From NCBI GenBank assembly GCA_963575745.1, contig CAUYUJ010009791.1, forward strand, positions 413,888 to 477,887: a stretch of 64,000 nucleotides of DNA, read 5' to 3'. The notes below the pieces were generated by a model. That model had not been told where the DNA came from, searched no databases, and worked only from the letters and a program-made list of their open reading frames with translations. Positions 21,176 through 31,256 of this stretch are shown piece after piece. Both the position numbers and the translations under genes were made by a program. This DNA comes from Prorocentrum cordatum (taxonomy: Eukaryota > Sar > Dinophyceae > Prorocentrales > Prorocentraceae). Every line of letters begins with the position of its first letter. Position 1 is the stretch's first letter.

Positions 21176-21317
21176 AGTTGGGTTCCTTGCGTGCCAGTGG
21201 CAGAGGTGGTGAGGCTCTTCGCGCACGCGCGACTCCTTCCGCGTAAGCGCTGTGGAGCCCGGGAGCGGCTGAGGGTGCGTGGTTTGTTCGACCGCCGGAG
21301 GAGCTAGCGCGGCTCTG

Positions 21318-21530
21318 AGAAGGAGGCGGAGGAGGAGGAGCAGGAGGAGGAGGAGGAGGAGGAGGAGGAGGAGGAGGAGGAGAGGAGGGGGAGGAGGGGG
21401 AGGAGGGAGGAGGCGAGGAGGCGGAGGAGGCGAAGGCGGGAGGAGGAGGAGGAGGGAGGGAGGGGGAGGAGGAGGGGGAGGAGGGGGAGGAGGAGGAGGA
21501 GGCGAAGGAGGAGGAGCGGAGAGGCAGACA
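21318..21530. repeat. (GGA)n array
   Basis: GGA array with GGGGGA and GGC interruptions. Confidence 0.93.
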
Positions 21531-21742
21531 GGGAGGACCAGCAGGAGGAGCGAGAGGATCGGGCGGGCGGTAGTGGGGGTGAAGCAAATGGCCCTCCAAA
21601 GAGGCCCTGTAGGGGTCTGGAGCCAGTTGGTGCCACAAGGGCCCCTTTAGGTCCTTTCCTTCACCCCCCATTTGGGTCACCCCCCATTACCGCCCGCCCG
21701 AGAGGATGCGTAAGATGGGGGAGGAGGCGAACGATTATCTTA

Positions 21743-21972
21743 GCCTCCTAGATGGAGTCGGAGTAGATGGGGTCGAAGGATCGCGCCGCATCGCCGATGC
21801 ATCGGCGATGCGGCTCGATGTGGAGCCCGTGTTTCCCCACGCCGACGTCGCCGATGCTTCGCTGTCGTCGTCGATGCATCGCCAGCGCATCGCCGATGCA
21901 TCGCCGATGTATCGGCGATGCGGCGAGATTCTCCGACCCCATCTACTCCGACCCCATTTAGGAGGCCTCTAG
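21743..21972. mobile_element. Family G foldback element, copy 1
   Basis: Arms 'gcctcctagatggagtcgga' / 'tccgaccccatttaggaggc' are inverted. Inside are alternating GATGCATCGGC / GCCGATGCATC steps around NsiI sites and a shared 'cgatgtggagcccg' block. Related copies at 50.4 and 62.9 kb. Confidence 0.8.
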
Positions 21973-22153
21973 ACGAGAAGGTTGGAGGGGGAAGGCGGGG
22001 CGGAAGGGAGGTGCAGAGCTACTTCGCGGCGGCGACCTGGAGCCTGTCGCACGACGTCCCGCTGGTGCGGCTCTCGCTGTCCAGCGCTGCGCTGCACGCG
22101 AGCGTGCAGTGCCACCACGACGCGCTGAGACCCTATCGATTGAGGCAGGTCCC

Positions 22154-22602
22154 CTGACTCCCGGCCAGGCCCTCCAAGAGGGAGCGCCACATGGAGGGGG
22201 AGGGGGAGGAGGAGGAGGAGGAGGAGGAGGAGGAGGAGGAGGAGGAGGAGGAGGAGGAGGAGGAGGAGGAGGAGGAAGAGGAGGAGGAGGAGGAGGAGGG
22301 AGGAGGAGGAGGAGGAGGAGGAGGAGGAGCAGGAGGAGGAGGAGGAGGAGGAGGAGGGAGGAGGAGGGGAGGCGGAGGCGGAGGAGGAGGGAGGAGGAGG
22401 GGGGGGGGGGGAGGAGGAGGGGGGGGAGGAGGAGGAGGGGGGGAGGAGGGGGGAGGAGGAGGAGGGAGGAGGAGGGAGGAGGAGGAGGGAAGGAGGAGGA
22501 GGAAGGAGGAGGAGGAGGAGGAGGTGGAGGAGGAGGAGGAAGAGGAGGAGGAGGAGAAGCCCTGACTCCCGGCCAGGCCCTCCAGGAGGGAGCGCCACAC
22601 GT
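22154..22602. repeat. (GGA)n array between 38-bp direct repeats
   Basis: The array (about 22196-22555) is bracketed by near-identical blocks 'cctgactcccggccaggccc' plus 'tccaagagggagcgccaca' at 22154-22192 and 22560-22599. The bracket suggests duplication of a segment followed by expansion between the copies. Confidence 0.85.
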
Positions 22603-22739
22603 CCGCAGAAGGGCCAGCCTGGGCCCAGGGATGGTGTTTTTGCCCTGCTGGCCTCTGCCAGGAGGGCGACTTCGCCATGGCAGGGGTCCTGGCCAGGCGC
22701 GGCGGTGGTGCGTGATGCACAAAGGCCCTGTGCTAAATT

Positions 22740-23627
22740 GAGGGCCCTCGATCGGTCACTCGCAGGGGCGCGAGGATAATCGCGCCATGGCGCAGGGCGA
22801 GGTATGGTAGGGGCGTTCGTTAAGGAATGCGCCCAGGAGGCCGTAGACCCTGGTGGATTCCTTTTCTGATGAGGGCATGCTGTCCATGACACAGCCTCAA
22901 TTCGCGTCCCCTTGGCTTCCAGACCCTGGGGTTCCTTATCCAAGGGTCCCTTGTCCACCGTATGCTCAATTGAATGCCTTCCATCGGTCACTCGCAGGGG
23001 CGCGAAGGGAATCGCGCCCTGGTGCAGCGCGGGACATATGCGAGATCCGAGAGTGCTCCCAGAACTGCCAGAACGGCCCCTGGGGTCGCGCCCGAACGGC
23101 TCTCGGGATCTCTCGCGGGAGGCGGGCTCTGAGGTCTGGGTCGTCGCCGGCGGGGGCGCGGAGATGACCGGGCCTCGCGCGCCGTGGTGTGCGCCGGAGC
23201 TCAGAGCGTGAATTACCTACCCCGCTTTCGCTTCCAGGCAAAACCAAGTCATACCACGCGCCTCCTCGTCAAGCGGCCTGACCAGTACAGGCCGTAGTTT
23301 GGCATCGCTTGGTATCTCTTGGAAGCGAGGGTGGTCAAAAGCGAGGTAGGTCTGTTTGCCCCCTAGGAGCGGCCGCCCTACTCAGAGGGGGTAGGCGCCC
23401 GGGCGCGAGTGCGCAAAGCTGGTCGCGCCTCGCGGGAAGCGCGCTGCGCGAGGCTTTCTTCGGGCAGAGGCCCCGAGCCTCGAGGCGCGGGCGAGGCTCC
23501 GCGGGCGCGAGGCGCCCCGGGCGGGCAGGAGGCTCGCGCGCGCGTCCCGGCCCCGGCCGCACTGCCCGAGCGCGCGGTGCTCCAGGCCACGGCGCCAAGA
23601 CGACAAGATTCCTGCACCTTTCGGCGG
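22740..23627. other. Short duplicated block; no gene
   Basis: 'atcggtcactcgcaggggcg' with its 'cgaggataatcgcgcc' continuation occurs at about 22752 and again, altered, at about 22983. The rest is GC-rich sequence without a supportable frame. Confidence 0.4.
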
Positions 23628-23790
23628 TGGATAGACCTCCTACCCTGACACGTCGATCAGTGGATTGTCCGTTTTCGGTTCTCGAGAGGGCGCCGCGGCC
23701 GTCATTTTCCAGGCTTGCGCCCGCCAGGTTCGGGCCCGAGGTCGCTTTCCCTGAACCACGTTTTACTAAAGGGGCGTCTGTCCATCCCCG
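23628..23790 (+). repeat. Family O repeat, copy 1
   Basis: 'gatagacctcctaccctgac', 'gagagggcgccgcggccgtc' and 'gttttactaaaggggcgtct' match 56946-57112 in order. Confidence 0.7.
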
Positions 23791-24139
23791 AACCTTGGAA
23801 TCGCTCGGATGTCTGATCCGTTCTCGGCCAGGGCCATCGAGGCGCAGATGGGATCATCACACGGGAGACGAGGCGCGAGGCATCGAGCCATGCACGGGGA
23901 GTGGGCGTCCGAGCGATGGCGCGCCACCTCCACCGCCCCCCGCGGCGTTTCCCCTTGGGGGCCTGGCTCAGCGGCCCCCCTCCCGAAGGAGAGTGGCGCG
24001 GACGGTTGCTCGTGTTTCGAGCTGCCCTCGGCCTTCGGTTCGTGTCCCCGCCTTCCCTCCCCGCCGCCCCCCGCTCCTCCTCAGCCAGGACGCTGGACAA
24101 TGGAGCCCGCTGGGGGTTTTGGGTGGCCCAGCGTTGGTT

Positions 24140-24300
24140 TTAAGTCGGGAGTGTCCCTCTACGGGAGGAAATTTCAAACATAGTAATACCACATAGTCTG
24201 GGGATGTTTGTTTTATCGTATTTGAACCACTTGGGGTATTCTTGAACTACCTGGTTTTCTTTTAACAAAATTCGCATGTAGGGGGACACGCCCGACCTAA
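24140..24300. mobile_element. Family A element, intact reference (161 bp)
   Basis: TTAAGTCGGGAGTGTCCCTC at the left and its inverted counterpart GGGGGACACGCCCGACCTAA at the right: imperfect terminal inverted repeats of about 25 bp. Flanks CGTTGGTT / CGTCGGTT (7 of 8) fit an 8-bp target duplication. The interior is AT-rich relative to surroundings ('catagtctggggatgtttg') with no reading frame. This is a short non-autonomous DNA-transposon-like element. An 8-bp duplication is known for hAT and P superfamilies, but the termini do not match their usual consensus. Confidence 0.85.
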
Positions 24301-24654
24301 CGTCGGTTCCAGCGGGCAAGAAGTGAGGGCGAGGTTCGAGGTGCTGGCTTCGGGAAGGCCTGCTGCATTTTTGGGGGCCTCTTGGGGCCGCTTGCTGGCC
24401 CCGAGAGGGAAAACGGATCCGCTGCAAAGAAACTGCGCCAGATGGACCCCGGGAGGTGTCCAGGGAACCCATTAGAGTGGAGTACCTTCATCCCCGCGCT
24501 TGGCTGATTTTCTCGGGGCCCATCCAGTGCACACACCCCAGCGGGCTCCGAGCTGGACGTGCATGGGCGACGGCCGAACATGCATCGGTGATGGCCGAAG
24601 TGTCGGCCGATCTCCTCGGGAATGGGGGAGTGGGAAGGAGAAAGGGGGGAGGGA

Positions 24655-24757
24655 TGAGGAGGAGGAGGAGGCGGAGGAGGAGGGGGAGGAGGGGGAGGGG
24701 GGGGCGAGGAGGAGGAGGAGGAGGAGGAGGAGGAGGAGGAGGAGGAGGAGGAGGAGA
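24655..24757. repeat. (GGA)n array
   Basis: GGA array with GGGGGA interruptions. Confidence 0.93.
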
Positions 24758-24929
24758 GAAGACCTGTGCAAACCCAAGACTCATCAACGAGGTTGGAGTA
24801 CACCCTCCCCCCCGCTGTGGCCAGCGTTTCTGGAGGAACCCGCCAGTCTCGGCTGATCTGGGTGCCGTGGCTGGCCTGGTCGGAGATTGGGCACACATTC
24901 ACCCGCAGGCATTTCCGGCGCTCGGCCCC

Positions 24930-25200
24930 AGTGGTGCTCGGTAATTAAGGCGGCCCTCCGCACGTGTGCAGTGGGGGCCCATGCCAAGAAACACCCTGCT
25001 TGCCTCCGGGGTGCCCTGGGTCTCTTTGGTTTCGATGGTTTCGCCACGGAGAGCGTGACGTTCCCACATCAAAAAACGATGGACGGTCTGGGGTCTCAGG
25101 GTTGGGTTTCTTGTGAAAGGTTTCTTGTGGAGTGGCCTCCACTGTATTTCCAACGCTCGGCCCTGGTGTTGCTCGGTAAGTCGGCCCTCCGCATGTGTAT
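24930..25200 (+). repeat. Diverged tandem duplication, ~220 bp
   Basis: 'gcgctcggccccagtggtgc' with 'cggccctccgcacgtgt' at about 24919-24968 recurs as 'acgctcggccctggtgttgc' with 'cggccctccgcatgtgt' at about 25151-25198. Confidence 0.55.
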
Positions 25201-25386
25201 CCAGCAAGCGGCATTCGCACGTTCCTCTGCTCGTGTGATGACATTCGCGTGTGGTTACTGCCGTATGTGTGAGTGTGTTTCCAGCTTCCAGGCAGCACGG
25301 TGCCTCTTTCCCTCCTCTCGTGCTTGTCACGCTGTCATTTTCTTTAGCTGGCCATCCGCTGCCACCTCACGACCGCACCCGATAGT

Positions 25387-25833
25387 TTGTACATTAATGA
25401 ATATGGGTGCGTTCAGGCGAGTTTGAATACGAACGAGCCTACAAGCTTAAGATTTAAGGTAGAAGTTGTGGACAGCTCTACCTCCTCTTTCTCCCTCGCC
25501 CAGACTTCTGACGGATTGATTTCTTCCAGCCCGCGGTCCTCACTCGACACCCGAGAGCGGCTGGCTTTCGTCCCAGATCGGTTGGTCGATGGCGTCGGGC
25601 CCTGGAAGCGGGCCCTCGGAGCCCCCAAAGAAGCCGAGGATATTCCAGACTGGGCTAGGACGGGGATGCAGCCGTTCTGGCGCTCTGAGAAGGCCGCGGC
25701 GCCCGAGACGTCCTCCGGAGCCGCTGGATCTCAGAGCTGCTCGGCTTGTCCTCCCTCCGATGTTGCTCTCGTCCTGGCTTCGTCAGAATATGCCAAATAT
25801 CGTATTAATCGTCCCCCGGGTCCGGTTTTTTGA
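25387..25833 (+). CDS. Possible ORF, 148 codons, unknown
   Basis: An ATG-started frame free of low complexity, reading Ser/Glu/Ala-rich soluble sequence ('LGAPKEAEDIPDWARTGMQP'). No domain, no splice signal that I can defend and no neighbour that supports it. It may be chance or a fragment. Confidence 0.2.
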   Translation: MYINEYGCVQASLNTNEPTSLRFKVEVVDSSTSSFSLAQTSDGLISSSPRSSLDTRERLAFVPDRLVDGVGPWKRALGAPKEAEDIPDWARTGMQPFWRSEKAAAPETSSGAAGSQSCSACPPSDVALVLASSEYAKYRINRPPGPVF

Positions 25834-26236
25834 GGCGCCTTTTTTGTAATTGGGGGGGTCTGGTTTATTAGGGCGTTTTCTTTGAATGGAGCTTAGGGGG
25901 TCTGGTTTATTAAGGCGCCCCATCGCAGAGGGGGCTTTGGAATATGCGGTCGCAACAGGAGGGGGGGGTCCGGTCTTTAAGGGGGGGTCGACTAAGAAGG
26001 GACTTGGAATACACGCCGGGGCCGAAGAAATCAGCGCGCCCGAAGGTCGGATCCTCCTCGCGTCGCGGCGGCGCCCTGGCCGAGCGGCTCCTCGCAGCGC
26101 GGCGGCGCCCTGGCGAAGCGGGGTGTCGTGACGCGCCCTTCTCTGCGCCTCGCGCCGCGGCCCGGAGCCCGAGAGCGCCGCGTGGCTGTGCCCTCGCCGT
26201 CAGGGGCAACGGTAGGGGGGGGGGATGGGCATCGGC

Positions 26237-26415
26237 TGAAGTCTGGACTGTCCCTGTGCCGGAGGAAGATTCAAAAACAGATAGTTTTTTTGTTCGATGT
26301 CTGGGGACGTTTTTTGGATTATTTTTGTTGTGGCAATTTTGGAAAATTTCCAGGGTGTTTTAAGTTGTTCGTCCAAATTCCGCCTGTAGGGGGACTCGCC
26401 GTACGCACGACCTAA
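26237..26415. mobile_element. Family A element, diverged
   Basis: TGAAGTCTGGACTGTCCCTG at left. The right end carries a small insertion within the terminus ('gactcgccgtacgcacgacctaa'). Confidence 0.75.
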
Positions 26416-26440
26416 GGATAGGTGTAGGTGGGATGCATCG

Positions 26441-26590
26441 ACCCCGAATCGCCCAATGATCGCCGATAGGGGCCCGATAGCCCCAACCTGCCCAGGAAGG
26501 TGCGGATTCCCTAGCAGAGACCTATCGCCGATCTATCGGCGCTGAATCGCCGCTTCCAGGTCGATGTTTCCCCCCCTATGCCTATCACCC
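26441..26590. repeat. Family R repeat, copy 2
   Basis: Same ordered blocks as 11284-11428, including 'taggggcccgatagccccaa' and 'atcgccgatctatcggcg'. Confidence 0.75.
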
Positions 26591-27099
26591 CTTATCGTTG
26601 CCCCTCATCGCCAGTCGCGCCCCTGTCGGACGTTCTCCCCGAAAAAGAGCCTCGGCCAGAAGGCCGTACATGTTGCTGCGCCGTTCGTTCCGACGCGCAG
26701 CTTGGCGTCTTGGGGGGGGGCGCGGCCACCAGGGCAAACGCCGCCTCGGACGCGGTGGGTTCGCCGTGGGTTTGCCACGGAGCCAGCTTCGTCTGCTTGG
26801 GGCGCGGGGCGCAGGGCTTGCCGTGGGTTTGCCGTGGTGTCGGCGTCGTCTTCTTGGGCGCGTTGACAACAAACGGCGCGGCGACGCATCTTGTGTACGC
26901 GCAGACTCAGGGGAGGAACCCGTAGCAGTACTGCTAATACCCCCCCCGTTTGGGATGTCTCTCCGGGCCCTGTTCACAAGCCTCTGGGCCCTTCTGAGAA
27001 GGTCCTTGTCTTCTCCGACGCTGGAACAACGCTGGCGCGCTTGCGCCGTAAGCAAATTACGGCGGAAGCTTTTGGCCGTGATTACGACGGGATGATTTG

Positions 27100-27423
27100 G
27101 CTGTTTTCGGCCCCCGGAGGACGAAAGCCTCCAGAACGAAACCTGGCCCTGGGGTTTAAGGGGCAAGACTTTTGGGGGCCCAGAATGGAGCATCTCAAAA
27201 AATCGCATGACTGAGAAGAGAGGCTGCGTGCAGTCAAGGCGCTGGCACAAGGACCAGTCTGGGCTCACGGTGGGGCTCTGGCGTTCGGGCCGCTCCTCAG
27301 ACCCCCGCTCGGGGAGCCTCTGGCGTGGCCGAGGCTCGCCCCGTGGCCAGGAAAACGCCGCCTCGCTCCTCCCTCGGGCGCCCCGCGTGACAGCACGATG
27401 GCTGTCACAAGGCCGCCGCCCCA
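27100..27423 (+). repeat. Family N, copy 1 (inverted pair partner)
   Basis: 27164-27423 is over 90% identical by eye to the reverse complement of 29473-29735. Distinctive blocks: 'gagaagagaggctgcgtgca', 'gctcctcagacccccgctcg' and 'atggctgtcacaaggccgcc'. The part upstream of 27164 matches the start of the diverged copy at 10.24-10.44 kb. No protein supported. Confidence 0.85.
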
Positions 27424-27469
27424 GGGCTCTCTCCCCTGGAGGGGTTCCCCGAAGGGCTTGGGCGACCCG

Positions 27470-28170
27470 TCCTCCTCCTCCTCCTCCTCCTCCTCCTCCT
27501 CCTCCTCCTCCTCGCCCTCGCCCTCCCCTCCTCGGGTCGCCTACGGCCCCGGGGGAAACCGTCCACCCTCCCCCCTCCTGTTCTGGGCGCAGCGGTGGCA
27601 CATCCTAGACGCCGCTGCGGCAGAGGGGAGGAGGAGGAGGAGGAGGAGGAGGAGGAGGAGGAGGAGGAGGAGGAGGAGGAGGAGGAGGAGGAGGAGGAGG
27701 GGGAGGAGAAGGAAGGAGGAGGAGGAGGAGGAGGAGGAGGAGGAGGAGGGAGGAGAAGAGAGGAGGAGGAGGAGGAGGAGGAGGAGGGGGAGGGGGAGGA
27801 GGAGGAGGAGGAGGAGGAGGGGAGGAGGAGGAGGAGGAGGAGGAGGAGGAGGAGGGAGGAGGAGGTAGGCGGAGGAGGAGGAGGAGGAGGCGGAGGAGGA
27901 GGAGAATGAGGAGGAGGAGGAGGAGGGGGAGGAGGAGGAGGAGGTGGTGGAGGAGGAGGAGGAGGAAGAGGAAGAAGAAAAAGAAAACACATACTAATAA
28001 TACTAATAATAATAATAATACTAATAGTAATAATAATAATAATGATAATAATAATAATAATAAGATCTATAATAATAATAATAATACGAATACTAATACT
28101 AATAATAATAATACTACTAATAATAATAATAAGAAGAATAATAATAGTGTAATATTTTTTATGTGAAAAA
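27470..28170. repeat. (CTC)n, (GGA)n and (AAT)n arrays in series
   Basis: (CTC)n at 27470-27515, (GGA)n at about 27625-27975, then an abrupt switch to (AAT/ATA)n at about 27985-28160, with a degenerate AT-rich tail to about 28330. Confidence 0.93.
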
Positions 28171-28330
28171 TGATGATGATAATACGAATCCGAATATAGT
28201 TATGATAACAATACTAATGATAAGACTAGCAAGAATAATAATACTCGCACTCTCAATTATAGTATTAATAAGAATGATAAGAATAAGAAGAAGACGAAGA
28301 AGAGCATGAAGACGAATACGAATAATACTC

Positions 28331-28591
28331 ATAATACGAGGCTGAGGAGAGGAGGAGGCGAGGAGAGCGCGGAGGAGGAAGGAGAAGGAGGAGGGCAGGG
28401 GGGGGAGGGCAAGGAGGAGGAGAAGGAGGAGGGGGGGGATGGAGGGAGCGACCTCCTCGAGCCGCCGGAGGCCCAGGGGCTGCGTGGGGAGAGGCATGGG
28501 CGGGCAGGGCGCCGGAGGTGCCCCCCCCGGGGCGCGGGGCGCAGAGGCGGCTCCCGGCAGAGTGCGCGTCCCAGCCGCGCGGAGGGGGGGG
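28331..28591. other. Purine-rich tail, no gene
   Basis: GGA-rich to about 28440, then GC-rich sequence without a supportable frame. Confidence 0.4.
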
Positions 28592-28629
28592 GTCGGGGGC
28601 CTGCAGGGAGGGGGGTGACGACTATAGGG

Positions 28630-28836
28630 GGGGGTGGAGATCCCAGACATGCTCGCGTCGTTTTTTGAACGGAAAAAAAGCGGGAGGTGTTTCGCAGTGT
28701 TCGGCCTTGGGCAGCCCTCGCCGGGCCTCGGGGCCGTCAAGAAACGACTCGGGACGAAAAGTTGGTCCTGGGGAAAGGGTCGGGACTTCGGGGACGCCGT
28801 CTTGAAAGAAATAGGAGGTCGCATGTCTGGGATCAT
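28630..28836 (+). mobile_element. Family J element with clean termini
   Basis: Starts GATCCCAGACATGC and ends GCATGTCTGGGATC: perfect 14-bp terminal inverted repeats. The interior 'ggcagccctcgccgggcctc' to 'gggtcgggacttcggggacg' recurs at 7.4, 19.6 and 57.5 kb. Confidence 0.8.
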
Positions 28837-28840
28837 AGGG

Positions 28841-29017
28841 TTAAGTCGAGCCTGTCCCTATAAAGGAGAAGTATTCCAAAGTATGAAAGAATAGGCTCGG
28901 GACGATTATCCGACTGTTTTTGTTTCGGGGGGGGGGGGGGCAATGGGAGCATGGTTTGATTATGTTACATTTTCCTCAAACATACCATACGCTTGTAGGA
29001 GGACCTGCCCGACCTAA
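28841..29017. mobile_element. Family A element (177 bp)
   Basis: TTAAGTCGAGCCTGTCCCTA ... GGACCTGCCCGACCTAA; carries an internal 12-G run. Confidence 0.8.
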
Positions 29018-29269
29018 GACTAGGGGTGTGTGGATCTCATGGCGTGGGCGGCGATGTTTCCCCAGATTTCGTGGCGCCTCTTCTGATTTCATGACAACCC
29101 TTGCCCCCCCCCCACGCCCGCCCCTGGGCCGCGCACGTGCCGCTGGCTATGCTTTGCGCCCCCCCCCCCCCTCTTTGGCGCCTTCCCCCCTCGGCCCACC
29201 CCGAGGAGAGGCGCGGAGGGAGGCGCCCGCACACGGCGAGCGCGCGGGCGGGCAGCCACGGGCAGCGGG

Positions 29270-29472
29270 AGGGGAACGAAGAATGACATAAACATAAAAA
29301 TTCGGAGGACCGACCTCCGATCTCGAATTTCTCGAGATTTCTTTGATTTCTCGAGATTTCTCGAGAGTTTTCGGTATCCCGGTAAAAATGACGGATTCCT
29401 CCGATCTCGGATTTCTCGGATCCGCGCCAGGGGCGGCGCCGGAGGCGCCGCCGCTGGCGCGCTCCGCGCGGG
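29270..29472. mobile_element. Family E element, rearranged copy
   Basis: Left arm 'acgaagaatgacataaacat' is followed by extra CTCGAGATTTCTCGAG-type palindromes (29325-29365) that other copies lack, then the 'ggcgccggaggcgcc' core. The right outer arm is missing at the junction with family N. Confidence 0.65.
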
Positions 29473-29735
29473 AGCCCTGGGGCGGCGGCCTTGTGACAGC
29501 CATCGTGCTGCCACGCGGGGCGCCCGAGGGAGGAGCGAGTCGGCGTTCTCCTGGCCACGGGGCGAGCCTCGGCCACGCCAGAGGCCCCCCGAGCGGGGGT
29601 CTGAGGAGCGGCCCGGAAGCCAGAGCCCCACCGTGAGCCCAGACTGGTCCTTGTGCCAGCGCCTCGACTGCACGCAGCCTCTCTTCTCAGTCATGCGATG
29701 TTCTTAGTTGCTCCATTCGGGGCCCCCAAAAAGTC
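29473..29735 (-). repeat. Family N, copy 2 (inverted pair partner)
   Basis: Reverse complement of 27164-27423 with roughly one change per 15 bases. The two copies are 2.05 kb apart and could pair as a 260-bp stem. Confidence 0.85.
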
Positions 29736-29741
29736 TTGCTC

Positions 29742-29768
29742 CTCCTCCTCCTCCTCCTCCTCCTCCCC

Positions 29769-29799
<31 letters not shown>

Positions 29800-29850
29800 T
29801 CCTCCTCCTCCTCTTCCTCCTGTTCCTCCTCCTCCCCCTCCTCCCCCCGT
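29742..29850. repeat. (CTC)n array
   Basis: CTC array starting directly at the end of family N copy 2. Confidence 0.93.
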
Positions 29851-29872
29851 GCCCCCACGAAAGGCACGGTGG

Positions 29873-30274
29873 GATGTTGAAAGATTTGGCGATGGTTTCC
29901 GGCCGATTTCGGTGGGCGGCCGGGTTCCCAGGTTCCTGGGTTCCCAGCTCCGGGGTCCCGGTTGCTGGTTCTGGGCCGCTTTCGATGGGCGGCGGGGTTC
30001 CCAGGTTTCCGGGTTCCCGGGTTCGTGGTTGGTCTCTTTATCAATCGGCCTCACCATCGATCTCATTACCCACCACTCTATCGATCATCACCCATCTTTC
30101 AATCGAATCCGCGGTCGATATCATAATCGGTATCACTTTAGATCGCACGAGCGATCTCACCATCGATCTCATTATCGATCCCATTATCGATCTCAATCTC
30201 GATCTCACAGTCGATCTCAAGATCCGTATCGCAAATGTTAACCATATCGTGTTTGGGTTTTTCTCTGGTGTATT
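29873..30274 (+). repeat. Family B repeat, copy 3
   Basis: Lacks the 'ccaatcagtgc' start (replaced by the CTC array) but retains 'gatttggcgatggtttcc', two GGGTTCCC blocks, the ATCGATCTCAT-like units and the terminal 'ttctctggtgtatt'. Confidence 0.8.
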
Positions 30275-30480
30275 GTTGTTTATGGAGTTGTTTGTTCCTC
30301 CAGAGGAGGAAAGAGGAAGAGGATGAGGATTCACAGTCTGAAGAGCAAGAAAAGACTCGGCATTGCGCTCTGTCTGTGCTGTGCTCTGCTCGCGCGTGCA
30401 GGCGAGCCCTGCCTCGAGAAATCACCGGCAGAGTAAGGAGGACCAGGAGCAGGAGGAGAAGGGTAGAGTAAACGCAAGAC

Positions 30481-30800
30481 GCGTCAGCGATGCTGCGATA
30501 CGCACCCAGTCCGGAGAAGGACAGAGGAAGCTCGAGATACGTCAGCGATGCTGCGATACTCCCTGTCCGTCCTGGGAAGGACAGAGGAAGCTCGAGATGC
30601 CTCAGCGATGCTGCGATGCGCCCTCCCGTCCCCAGAAGGACAGAGGAAGCTCGAGATGCCTCAGCGATGCTGCGATTCGCCCTGCCCGTCCCGAGCAGGA
30701 CAGAGGAAGCTCGAGAAGCCTCGGCGATGCTGCGAAACGCCCTCCCGTCCCGAGAAGGCCAGAGGAAGCTCGAGATGCCTCGGCGATGCTGCGATACTCC
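30481..30800 (+). repeat. 60-bp tandem monomers upstream of the LINE
   Basis: About five and a half units of 59-60 bp sharing 'cagcgatgctgcgata', 'aaggacagaggaagctcgag' and 'atgcctcagcgatgctgcg'. They lie about 450 bp ahead of the endonuclease start. By analogy with mammalian L1 monomers they could be promoter units; this is inference. Confidence 0.9.
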
Positions 30801-30941
30801 CTGCCCGACCCCTCGCCTCATTCCCGGGGAGTCCCTGCAGGCCTGCGATCTCGCTACGGGGTGCGCCCCCCCCCCCCCATCGCGAGACCGGCACCCGATG
30901 TTGTGGAGAGGAGGGTGTCTCCGATGGGCTTAGGCGACACG

Positions 30942-31242
30942 TCCTCCTCCTCCTCCTCCTCCTCCTCCTCCTCCTCCTCTTCCTCCTCCTTCTCCTCTTC
31001 CCCCTCCCCTCTCTCTCCTCCCTCCCTCCTCTCCTCCTCCTCCTCACTCCTTCTTCCTCCTCCTTCCTCCTCCTCCTCCTCCTCCCTCCTCCTCCTCCTC
31101 GTCTCCTCTCCTCCTCCTCCTCCTCCTCCCCTACTCCTACTCCTACTCTCATTCCTCTCCTACTCCTCCTCCTCCTCCTCCTCCTCCTCCTCCTCCTCCT
31201 CCTCCTCCTCCTCCTCCTCCTCCTCCTCCTCCTCCTTCTCCT
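30942..31242. repeat. (CTC)n array in the LINE 5' region
   Basis: TCC/CTC array with TTC and ACT changes. It is in frame with the endonuclease frame as a Ser-rich stretch, so part of it might be translated if a start lies upstream. Confidence 0.9.
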
Positions 31243-31256
31243 GCGAGGATACCGCG

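Larger units (their letters stand above)
28592..29190. mobile_element. Family C element split by families J and A
   Basis: 28592-28630 ('tcgggggcctgcagg', 'gaggggggtgacgactatag') is a family C head. 29018-29190 ('gatctcatggcgtgggcggc', 'gggccgcgcacgtgccgctg') is the matching body. Between them lie a family J element and a family A element, so the order of insertion is C first. Confidence 0.65.

Noticed and set aside
27405-27992. Proline-rich or Glu-rich proteins over GGA arrays (also at 22.2, 36.3, 41.2, 42.2, 43.6 and 50.6 kb)
   Set aside because: All are translations of GGA/CTC arrays without flanking coding sequence.
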